Positions 1 to 6,143 of a DNA stretch of 7,907 nt are shown one piece after another. Under the pieces are notes generated by a model. That model made no database searches, was not told where the DNA came from, and saw nothing but the letters and a program-made list of their open reading frames with translations. A program made the position numbers and the translations under genes. The DNA is taken from contig PWGE01000156.1 of NCBI GenBank assembly GCA_003554345.1, positions 1-7,907 of the forward strand. Direction: 5' to 3'. This DNA comes from T1SED10-198M sp003554345 [NCBI: Candidatus Sumerlaeota bacterium]. Its GTDB lineage: Bacteria; Sumerlaeota; T1SED10-198M. Positions within the stretch are counted from its first letter, which is position 1. Every line of letters begins with the position of its first letter.

Positions 1-381
1 GTTTCTTTCAGGAACTTTCAGTGCAGACAGTGTGGTGAGTGCTGTAAAGGAAAAGGGACCGTCCAGTTATCGTCTCAGGAGCTGGAAGATATTTGCCGGT
101 ACCTGGCTATTTCCCATCGACTTGCCATGAGATATTACTGCTATCGGGATAAGAAGAAATATGTTCTTTTTGACCAACCGGATGAGTCCTGCATTTTTTT
201 ACGTCAGAATCGCTGTTTGATACATCCTGTAAAACCGTCTCAGTGCCGGAACTTTCCCCACGAATGGAATGAGAAAAAAATGCTTGAACGGTGTGAGGGA
301 TATCAGGCTCTTACCCGACCTGGAGATAATTCTTCTCTGCCTGGGCCTGAAAACGGGGAAAATTGGTCATATGTACCGTAA
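1..381 (+). CDS. YkgJ-type cysteine-cluster (zinc/iron-binding) protein, 3' part
   Basis: The reading frame is open from the first base of the window, so the true start lies upstream; 126 codons are visible before the TAA. The visible part opens with a CxxCGxCC cluster (Cys8, Cys11, Cys14, Cys15), followed by further cysteines at Cys64 (in CIFL), Cys72 (in RCLIHP), Cys82 (in QCRNFP) and Cys98. This spacing, with the C-R-N-F-P segment, is typical of the YkgJ/UPF0153 family, which is annotated as a putative zinc- or iron-chelating cytoplasmic protein with no settled biochemical role. Cys32 and Cys47 are extra. An internal ATG at codon 43 would drop the CxxCGxCC cluster and is not the start. The stop is 30 nt before the gltX ATG at 412, so the two may be co-transcribed. 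Family membership is well supported; function is unknown. Confidence 0.85.
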   Translation, partial: VSFRNFQCRQCGECCKGKGTVQLSSQELEDICRYLAISHRLAMRYYCYRDKKKYVLFDQPDESCIFLRQNRCLIHPVKPSQCRNFPHEWNEKKMLERCEGYQALTRPGDNSSLPGPENGENWSYVP

Positions 382-401
382 TTACTTCCGATGAAGAAAA
401 G

Positions 402-407
402 AAAGGA
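402..407 (+). promoter_or_regulatory. Shine-Dalgarno that decides the gltX start
   Basis: AAAGGA lies four bases before the ATG at 412. The in-frame ATG at 391 has no purine-rich stretch before it (it follows an ACTTCC stretch) and would only add MKKRKDD ahead of the conserved MVRVRFAPSPTG. The site therefore favours 412 as the start, although its spacing is slightly short. Confidence 0.6.
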
Positions 408-411
408 TGAT

Positions 412-1851
412 ATGGTACGAGTAAGATTTGCACCCAGCCCTACCGGAAATTTGCATATTGGGGGCGTTCGTACCGCTCTTTTTAACTATCTCTTCGCCAG
501 ATCTCATAAAGGGGCTTTTCTGTTACGTATCGAGGATACGGATCTTGAACGTTCAAAAACAGCATATACTGAGCATATTCTGGAGTCCCTTAAATGGCTC
601 GATATAACGATCGATGAACCGGTAGTTTTTCAATCATGTCGTCAGTCCCTTTATGAACACTATTTTGTTATCTTAAAGAAAAAAGGAGTGGTGTATCCCT
701 GCTTTTGTACTGTTGATGACCTTCAGCAGGAACGCGAAGAAGCCAGAAAACAGGGCGTGCCATACTGCTATTCCGGACGATGTCGGGAGTTACCCTCAGT
801 GGAGGTAGAACAGAAGCTTCAAGCATGCCAATCTCATACCTATCGTTTTTTTAATGAAAAGAATGGGACCGTTAAATGGCAGGATAGAGTCCATGGAATC
901 ATTTCCTTTGACACCTCCCGTCTGGATGATTTTATAATAAGACGTTCCGATGGTTCTTTCACTTATAACTATTGTGTGGTGATTGATGATCTGGATATGG
1001 AAATCACGCATGTGATTCGGGGAGATGATCATATTTCCAATACTCCCCGTCAGATTCTTTTGTTTCAGTCACTTTCTGAAGAACCACCTGCTTATGCCCA
1101 TGTTCCCATGATACTGGGTCCCGACCGTAAAAGACTGAGCAAGAGGCACGGTGCCTGCGGGCTGTTGAACTTCAAGAAGGAAGGGTATTTGAAAGAGGCT
1201 CTTGTTAATTTTTGTGCCCTTATGGGGTGGTCCTGGGACGATAAAACGACCATATTTTCCAGGCAGGAACTGATTGATACATTTACGCTGGATAAAATTT
1301 CATCCAGTCCGGCGGTTTTTGATAAGGATAAGCTCAATTGGTTGAATCGCTATTATCTGCGCAGCCTTTCTCTTTCACAAATAATGCAGGCGTTGGCACC
1401 TTTTTTGCGGGAAGAACAGCAAATGGAGAAAATAAGCCATGATATCCTCCTGGAATTGGTCAAAATAAGCCGGGAAAGAGTGACAACGCTCAAAGAACTG
1501 GCTGAAACTATTGGCAAAATCTGCAGAGGTCCTTCCTGCTATGAAGAGAAAGCGGTTCGGAAATGCCGAAAAAAATTTCTTCGTCCCGGTCTTTTGCCTG
1601 GTCTTATTGCCTTTTTAAACAACTTAAAGGAATGGTCACTGCCTTCTTTTGAAGAAAAACTGCGTGAATGGGCGCAGCAAAATGACTATAAATTTGTAGC
1701 CGTAGCTCAGGTTCTTCGTCTTGCTTTGACAGGAAGTTTGGTCTCTCCGCCTATTATAGAATGTGCTGTCTTTCTGGGTAGGGATACGGTACTTTCCCGC
1801 CTTTCCCACCTGGAACAATATCTCCGTTCCAGCGGGGATTACGAGGGTTGA
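412..1851 (+). CDS. gltX: Glutamyl-tRNA synthetase (class I)
   Basis: This cytoplasmic enzyme charges tRNA-Glu with glutamate using ATP. The 479-residue product is close to the 471 residues of the E. coli enzyme. It shows the N-terminal RFAPSPTG block, the class I HIGG signature (residues 15-18) and LRIEDTD (38-44). A complete zinc-site pattern follows: Cys97, Cys99, Tyr120 and Cys124, matching C98/C100/Y121/C125 of E. coli GluRS. The glutamate-pocket region is intact (TYNYCVVIDD, then RGDDHISNTPRQ), as is the KRLSKRHG form of the KMSKS loop (240-247). The C-terminal third is the helical anticodon-binding part and is less conserved. I cannot tell from sequence alone whether the enzyme is discriminating or also charges tRNA-Gln. 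I start it at 412 rather than 391 because of the Shine-Dalgarno and family alignment. Its TGA shares one base with the next gene's ATG (TGATG), suggesting translational coupling. Confidence 0.96.
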   Translation: MVRVRFAPSPTGNLHIGGVRTALFNYLFARSHKGAFLLRIEDTDLERSKTAYTEHILESLKWLDITIDEPVVFQSCRQSLYEHYFVILKKKGVVYPCFCTVDDLQQEREEARKQGVPYCYSGRCRELPSVEVEQKLQACQSHTYRFFNEKNGTVKWQDRVHGIISFDTSRLDDFIIRRSDGSFTYNYCVVIDDLDMEITHVIRGDDHISNTPRQILLFQSLSEEPPAYAHVPMILGPDRKRLSKRHGACGLLNFKKEGYLKEALVNFCALMGWSWDDKTTIFSRQELIDTFTLDKISSSPAVFDKDKLNWLNRYYLRSLSLSQIMQALAPFLREEQQMEKISHDILLELVKISRERVTTLKELAETIGKICRGPSCYEEKAVRKCRKKFLRPGLLPGLIAFLNNLKEWSLPSFEEKLREWAQQNDYKFVAVAQVLRLALTGSLVSPPIIECAVFLGRDTVLSRLSHLEQYLRSSGDYEG

Positions 1852-3488
1852 TGGGTCTGTTTCATCAGCGTTGTTATGTGCTCACTGTTTTTATTCTCTT
1901 AGTCTGGCTCATATCTTCTCCTTTATCAGGAAATGATTTTGAGCTGGTGTTATCAGTGCAGGATCCTTTTTTCAGGCTCCTGAATGAACAGTGGGAATTT
2001 GCCCGGAGGGGCGGCAGTTATGGTGATTATTATTATCGTTTCCCTTCTGCAGGTACTGGTGATGTAATGGCTCGCTGGTATGTTGATGGTGTTCCTTCGG
2101 GTGAATATGAGCTGGAAACATGGATTGTCCCCGGTAGTTATGCCTCAAAAACTCAATACCGTATCGAAGGTGCTGAGAGTTTGAATGTTGTTGTTTCTGC
2201 TGAAGAAGAAGGGTGGTATTCACTGGGGAAATTTCAGGTGGAAGATTATTTGAGGGTGTCGATTGTTGACAAATGGGAGCAGCGGCATATGGTACATGCC
2301 GATGCCCTGAGAATGCAACTCAACAGTGAGCCTCCTCCTCCGCCTGTTGCTGATCCGCCACCTCTGTTGGGATTGTGTATTGATGATGTGGGAATGCAGA
2401 GTCCGCAGAATGAAAACAGTATTGTTTATGGTTTTACCCGATTACCGGTCTCTCTGACGTATGCCGTTCTTCCCCATGCGGTTTTTGCCAGGGAAAGCGC
2501 CCGGTATCTTACCGGAAAGGGATCTGAAGTGATTGTTCATCAGCCTATGGAACCTATTTCGTCGTTCTTTGAAGATTATGACCATCTTATTACCACTACT
2601 CAGGATAAAGAGGAAATATATGATATCCTTCGAACTTCTTTTGAAAATGTGCCTGGTGCTTTTGGTCTGAATAATCATATGGGCTCTCTGGTTACCCAGG
2701 ACCGACGAGTCATGAAAACGATCCTGGGTTATCTGCAAGAAAATGAGGGGTTTTTCCTGGATAGTTATACTATCGCTCACAGTCGGGCATTTGCATTAGC
2801 CCGGCAAAAAGGAGTGCTCACCGGGAAGCGTCATTACTTTATTGATGGAGAAACGGTCCAGGAAAGTCGCACTCATATGAGAAGATGGGCAGACCAGGTA
2901 TTATATAATCCGGGGCGCCCTCTTAATGCTATTGGACACGTGCAGCAGAATACCCTGCAAGCCCTGGAGGAAAAAATACCTCTTTTGATAGAGAGGGGAA
3001 TCCAGGTGCAGCCTGTTTCATCCACCATGCATTTGACCTTTTATCCAGATGAAAATACTCCGGTATCGTCTTTTCGCAGTGTTCAGCCGTTTCAATGGGG
3101 GGCTCAGGAAGAATGTTTTTTTACTTCTGCCACCAGGCGGGCGGCACTGTGGGAGCTGAAAGATGATAAAGAGCCTCCTCTCCTGGGAGAAATGAACATA
3201 CTGGCACCCTGTACCGGGAAGTATCGCCTCTGGGTATACTGGGATGAGAAGGAAAAAGAACTGTCGTCCTCTCGAATGGAAGTGGTTACTCCTGCCGGTG
3301 GTCGTTCGGTGCCTCTTTGTCAGAAAAAGGGGAATCGTCAGTGGATACCCCTGGGACATTACAATGTAAAACAGGGGGAACTGCTTCAGCTCCGGATTCT
3401 GGCGCCTCCTGCCCCTTTATCTGATTCTTTTATCCGCCTGGATGCCGTTCGTTTACAATACCTGGGAGAAGAAAGAAATGAGGAGTAA
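1851..3488 (+). CDS. Exported YibQ-type divergent polysaccharide deacetylase flanked by two golvesin-like domains
   Basis: The 545-residue product has an N-terminal export signal (about 1-27: short basic start, hydrophobic VLTVFILLVWLISS), so it should act in the periplasm or outside the cell. Residues about 31-157 form a beta-rich module ending in HADALRM that resembles the golvesin C-terminal-like domain. A proline-rich linker (161-171, with PPPPP) follows. Residues about 172-393 are the divergent polysaccharide deacetylase fold (Polysacc_deac_2/YibQ family): CIDDVG (Asp178, Asp179), VIVHQPMEP (His230), GLNNHMGS (His276), FFLDSYT (Asp304) and AIGHVQ (His363). Residues about 410-537 look like a second copy of the first module (TGKYRLWVYW... 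WIPLGHYNV... RLDAVRL). The family is thought to act on polysaccharide or peptidoglycan, but its substrate is not established. I chose ATG 1851 (GAGGG at 1843-1847) over the TTG at 1848. The gene is close behind gltX, but no functional link is apparent. Confidence 0.85.
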   Translation: MGLFHQRCYVLTVFILLVWLISSPLSGNDFELVLSVQDPFFRLLNEQWEFARRGGSYGDYYYRFPSAGTGDVMARWYVDGVPSGEYELETWIVPGSYASKTQYRIEGAESLNVVVSAEEEGWYSLGKFQVEDYLRVSIVDKWEQRHMVHADALRMQLNSEPPPPPVADPPPLLGLCIDDVGMQSPQNENSIVYGFTRLPVSLTYAVLPHAVFARESARYLTGKGSEVIVHQPMEPISSFFEDYDHLITTTQDKEEIYDILRTSFENVPGAFGLNNHMGSLVTQDRRVMKTILGYLQENEGFFLDSYTIAHSRAFALARQKGVLTGKRHYFIDGETVQESRTHMRRWADQVLYNPGRPLNAIGHVQQNTLQALEEKIPLLIERGIQVQPVSSTMHLTFYPDENTPVSSFRSVQPFQWGAQEECFFTSATRRAALWELKDDKEPPLLGEMNILAPCTGKYRLWVYWDEKEKELSSSRMEVVTPAGGRSVPLCQKKGNRQWIPLGHYNVKQGELLQLRILAPPAPLSDSFIRLDAVRLQYLGEERNEE

Positions 3489-3497
3489 ATATTGCTG

Positions 3498-3535
3498 AAA
3501 ACCCCATTTCTGTGCAGTGAATCAGCGGGTGTTTT
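3498..3535 (+). terminator. Weak hairpin after the deacetylase gene, possible terminator
   Basis: AAAAC-CCC (3498-3505) can pair with GGG-T-GTTTT (3527-3535), with a bulged T at 3530 and a 21-nt loop. The GTTTT is part of the stem rather than a clean U-tract after it, and the structure runs into the -35 box of the next promoter. It is a poor intrinsic terminator at best and may be chance. Confidence 0.2.
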
Positions 3536-3561
3536 GAAAATATATAGAAGTGTGGTAAAAT
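3534..3561 (+). promoter_or_regulatory. Sigma70-type promoter with extended -10, upstream of the ABC exporter operon
   Basis: TTGAAA (3534-3539, five of six matches to TTGACA) is followed after 16 bp by TAAAAT (3556-3561, five of six matches to TATAAT). TGG immediately precedes the -10, giving the TGn extended -10 motif. This is the only sizeable gap on the strand and sits just before a four-gene run, the expected position. The predicted start point is about 3567-3569, at the first bases of the hairpin described next. The match is by eye to the E. coli consensus, so the sigma specificity in this organism is inferred. Confidence 0.6.
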
Positions 3562-3562
3562 C

Positions 3563-3599
3563 CCTCTTCATCTCTTCTGAAGAAGAGATGTAGGAGAGG
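3563..3599 (+). promoter_or_regulatory. Leader hairpin 1 at the predicted 5' end of the ABC exporter mRNA
   Basis: CATCTCTTC (3569-3577) and GAAGAGATG (3582-3590) are perfect complements around a TGAA loop. An outer stem, CCTCT (3563-3567) with AGAGG (3595-3599), can add five pairs across an internal loop. No T-run follows, so it is not an intrinsic terminator. If transcription starts near 3568, the inner stem forms the very 5' end of the mRNA, which in known cases such as ompA protects against decay. The DNA could also be an operator, since the repeat is a symmetric dyad just after the -10. Confidence 0.55.
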
Positions 3600-3623
3600 C
3601 CGGAAAAAGCAATAACCCGGCTT
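3592..3623 (+). promoter_or_regulatory. Shine-Dalgarno-like AGGAG plus leader hairpin 2 before the ABC exporter start
   Basis: AGGAG (3592-3596) is the only good ribosome-binding sequence before the ABC exporter gene, but it is 38 nt from the ATG at 3635, too far in linear form. A hairpin fills the space: AGGCCGG (3597-3603) pairs with CCGGCTT (3617-3623), seven pairs including one G-U, with a 13-nt loop. Looping it out puts AGGAG directly beside ATG 3624 and 11 nt from ATG 3635. Bases 3597-3599 are also used by the outer stem of hairpin 1, so the two pairings are mutually exclusive. The pairing is read directly; its regulatory role is inference. Confidence 0.4.
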
Positions 3624-3634
3624 ATGAAATATAT

Positions 3635-5476
3635 ATGACAACAATTCGCTTTCTTTATACTTATATCAGGAAATACTTTCGCCTCTTTATTCTGGCGGCT
3701 TTCCTGGCTATCCTGGTGAGTGCTCTGTCTATAGGTTCTTTTGGTGCTATAGTGCCTACATTGAATATACTTTTTGATCCCTATATAGCAGAAGATGGGA
3801 CCCAGGAATTTATTCGTATACCGGAGGAGGTGCCGGGGGGTATTCGTGAAAAAGTTGAGGGTCCGGTGCAGTCCCTTAATGAAAATTTTCAGGGACGGCA
3901 TTATGATCTGCTCATTATGGTGATGGTCTTTTTTATTGTCATTAATTTTTTTAAATGCTTCTGCATGTTTCTCAAAAAGTATCTGCAGGCTTATATTGGA
4001 AACAAAATCGTACAGTCCATACGAAATGATCTCTATCGGCGAATTTTAACCCTGGATTTTTATTTTTTCGGCCGATTTAAAAGTGGTGACCTGATGAGTC
4101 GTCTCCTCGATGATACCGGGCGTGTGCAGAAAAGCGTTACCAGGGAAGTAATGAACCTGCTCTCTGCTCCTATTGATATTATTGTAAAAATGGTGACCCT
4201 TTTTCTTATAGCACCGGTGCTCTCGATATTTGTTTTCTGTGTCTATCCCTTTATAGCAGTTCCTATAGTTATTTTTGGCAGAAAAATCAAGAAGTATTCC
4301 AGGCGTGCCATGAAAAAGACAGCTGATTTAAACAGTATTATAAAAGAAACTATTTCCGGGATAGAGATTGTGCAGGCTTTTAATATGACTGATTATGAGC
4401 ACGCACGCTTTGAGAAGAAAAATCACCGCCTGGTATATTTGAGGTTAAAAAATTCAATTATGTCGGCGGTTTCCCGTCCTATTTTAGAATTTTGTGTAAA
4501 CATTGGAATTTCTATCATTGTTTTATGGGGTGGTTATCTGGTCTTAAAACGGGGAACCCTTCAGTCGGATATTTTTATCTTCTATCTGGGAATACTGGCT
4601 TCTATGTACCGACCTGTAAAAGATATATTAAGGGCTAATAACCAGTTGCAGGAAGGAATGGCTTCAGCGGACAGGGTGTTTCAGATTATGAATGAGCAAA
4701 ATCAGGTGGTGGAAAGGGAGGACGCTAAGAAACTTGACAGGGTGGAAAAAGGACTGGTTTTTGACAATGTATCTTTTGAGTATAATACTGAAGAACCTGT
4801 TTTGTGTAATATCGATCTGGAAGTTCCCCTCAACAAATGTGTCGCTATTGTTGGACCCAGCGGAGCCGGTAAAACTACCCTGGTGCATCTTGTTCCCCGC
4901 TTCATTGAACCCTCTTCCGGACGTGTATTGATTGATGGAGAAGATTATAAAAATTATACTATTGAATCTATCCGAGCCCAGATAGGAATTGTCATGCAGG
5001 ATGTTTTTCTTTTTGATGATACCATTCGCAATAATATTGCTTATGGTCATCCTGAAATCGAACTGGAGCGGGTCATAGAAGCGGCAAAACATGCCAATGC
5101 TCATGATTTTATCATGAATTTGCCCGGGCAATATGATACCATGATTGGTGAACTGGGAGATACTCTCTCTGGCGGTGAAAAACAGCGCCTCTCCATCGCA
5201 AGGGCTATTCTTAAAAACCCTTCTATTTTGCTGTTGGATGAAGCGACCTCTTCTTTAGATTCTGAAGCAGAAGCCCTGGTGCAGCAAGCTCTGGACTACC
5301 TTATGAAAGACCGGTCAACTTTTATTATCGCTCATCGACTTTCAACTGTGAAAAATGCCGATGAAATCATATTCCTGAAAGACGGTTGTGTGTGCGAACG
5401 GGGAACTCATGAAGAATTAATTGAGAAAAATGGATATTATGCACAGTTTTTCCGTACCCAATTTTTAACTCCCTGA
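3635..5476 (+). CDS. MsbA-type ABC exporter (fused permease and ATPase)
   Basis: The 613-residue inner-membrane half-transporter should work as a homodimer. The membrane domain spans about 1-335, with likely helices near 16-40, 92-113, 178-197, 198-216, 286-304 and 311-326. The ATPase domain has all key motifs: A-loop Tyr383, Walker A GPSGAGKTT (407-415), Q-loop Gln455, signature LSGGEKQ (511-517), Walker B ILLLDE (531-536), D-loop SSLD (539-542) and H-loop His567. The family includes MsbA, which flips lipid A-core, and multidrug or polysaccharide-linked exporters. The Kdo-kinase-like gene 7 nt downstream favours a lipid A/LPS substrate. The loop between helices 1 and 2 (about 43-91) is longer than in E. 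coli MsbA (582 residues). No in-frame start exists just upstream, so ATG 3635 is chosen despite lacking an adjacent Shine-Dalgarno. It is the first gene of the operon. Family is certain; substrate is inferred. Confidence 0.92.
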   Translation: MTTIRFLYTYIRKYFRLFILAAFLAILVSALSIGSFGAIVPTLNILFDPYIAEDGTQEFIRIPEEVPGGIREKVEGPVQSLNENFQGRHYDLLIMVMVFFIVINFFKCFCMFLKKYLQAYIGNKIVQSIRNDLYRRILTLDFYFFGRFKSGDLMSRLLDDTGRVQKSVTREVMNLLSAPIDIIVKMVTLFLIAPVLSIFVFCVYPFIAVPIVIFGRKIKKYSRRAMKKTADLNSIIKETISGIEIVQAFNMTDYEHARFEKKNHRLVYLRLKNSIMSAVSRPILEFCVNIGISIIVLWGGYLVLKRGTLQSDIFIFYLGILASMYRPVKDILRANNQLQEGMASADRVFQIMNEQNQVVEREDAKKLDRVEKGLVFDNVSFEYNTEEPVLCNIDLEVPLNKCVAIVGPSGAGKTTLVHLVPRFIEPSSGRVLIDGEDYKNYTIESIRAQIGIVMQDVFLFDDTIRNNIAYGHPEIELERVIEAAKHANAHDFIMNLPGQYDTMIGELGDTLSGGEKQRLSIARAILKNPSILLLDEATSSLDSEAEALVQQALDYLMKDRSTFIIAHRLSTVKNADEIIFLKDGCVCERGTHEELIEKNGYYAQFFRTQFLTP

Positions 5477-5483
5477 GGGTAAT

Positions 5484-6143
5484 ATGCACATCCCTTCTGC
5501 TCTGCAGGCTTTTCTTTATAAGAATTATCCTCATTACCAGGGACTGCAACTGGTTAAAAAGGGAGATAACCTCTTTCAGGCTGATCTCTATCGTTTTCAT
5601 AATGAAAAGGGCGAATACCTTGTGAAGTCATATCATCGCTGGACCTGTTTTGCCTGGTTGTCAAGGCATTTGATAAGACGGGAATTGCATTTTTACAGTT
5701 GCTTTCAGGGATATTCTTTCATGCTTCCTCTTCTGTGCAAAAGTAAAGATTCCCTGGCATTTGTGGTGCCCTGGGTGCATCATACCCCTATAAAACGTCT
5801 TTGCTCTGAAGAATGTGCCGGAGTGTTTTTTCGGGCCAGAAAAGTGATTTCTACTATACATGCCCGGAAGATTACACATGGTGATATTCGTTTAAAAAAC
5901 TTTCTCTATAATGGTGAACATCTCTATTTGATAGACTGGGTGACCTCAGTTGATTGGAACAGGTCTCTTCTCCGAAAAATGCCTGCTCCTTTGAAACGAA
6001 TGTTTTACAGAACGGATTGGTACCGCCTGGAAAAGATGTTTTCAAAACTCCTTCCCCGTCAGGTGGATTTCCATCCACCATGGTGGTACTATCCCGGAGC
6101 TTTTTTTCGTAAAAATATTTATCGCTGGTTTAAGAAAGATTGA
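5484..6143 (+). CDS. Kdo/WaaP-like lipopolysaccharide core kinase
   Basis: The 219-residue protein shows a small protein-kinase-like fold: candidate ATP-binding Lys48 (YLVKSY), helix-C Glu67 (RREL), catalytic loop HGDIRLKN (His132, Asp134, Asn139), and IDW with metal-binding Asp151 in place of DFG. HGD instead of HRD, the short length and IDW are typical of the lipopolysaccharide kinase (Kdo/WaaP, InaA, RIO-related) group, which phosphorylates Kdo or heptose of the LPS inner core on the cytoplasmic side. The C-terminus is basic and aromatic (WWYYPG, then FRKNIYRWFKKD), which would suit membrane contact. ATG 5484 has GAGGG at 5475-5479, and only 7 nt separate it from the ABC exporter stop. It ends in a TGATG overlap with the next gene. 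The kinase fold is well supported. The exact acceptor is not, and another small-molecule or RIO-like kinase is possible. Confidence 0.75.
   Translation: MHIPSALQAFLYKNYPHYQGLQLVKKGDNLFQADLYRFHNEKGEYLVKSYHRWTCFAWLSRHLIRRELHFYSCFQGYSFMLPLLCKSKDSLAFVVPWVHHTPIKRLCSEECAGVFFRARKVISTIHARKITHGDIRLKNFLYNGEHLYLIDWVTSVDWNRSLLRKMPAPLKRMFYRTDWYRLEKMFSKLLPRQVDFHPPWWYYPGAFFRKNIYRWFKKD
6062..6086 (+). repeat. Overlapping inverted repeats inside the kinase gene
   Basis: GGTGGAT (6062-6068) and ATCCACC (6073-6079) are perfect complements around TTCC. The second arm is also the left half of a perfect 12-bp palindrome, CCACCATGGTGG (6075-6086). The CCACC can thus pair with GGTGG on either side. The segment encodes VDFHPPWWY, so the pattern may simply follow codon choice. 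Confidence 0.5.

Noticed and set aside
1848-1850. TTG as start of the deacetylase gene
   Set aside because: The next codon is an ATG at 1851 in the same frame with GAGGG just upstream, and TGATG is a common coupling junction.
3569-3590. Intrinsic terminator at the perfect 9-bp hairpin
   Set aside because: The stem is not GC-rich and no T-run follows; it lies after a good promoter and before a gene, which suits a leader element better.
3489-3634. Small RNA gene or known riboswitch in the intergenic region
   Set aside because: A promoter and hairpins are present, but I recognise no conserved riboswitch core and no terminator that would close a separate transcript.
3386-3901. 171-codon open frame on the minus strand across the intergenic region
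   Set aside because: It is antisense to the ends of two well-supported genes, shows no recognisable motif, and would run against the predicted promoter. It is a shadow frame.
4664-5131. 155-codon open frame on the minus strand inside the ABC exporter
   Set aside because: It is opposite the ATPase domain, whose motifs account for the sequence; it has no ribosome-binding site or motif support.
6140-6142. TTG as start of rsmB
   Set aside because: An ATG follows directly at 6143 in a TGATG junction, so the TTG adds nothing.
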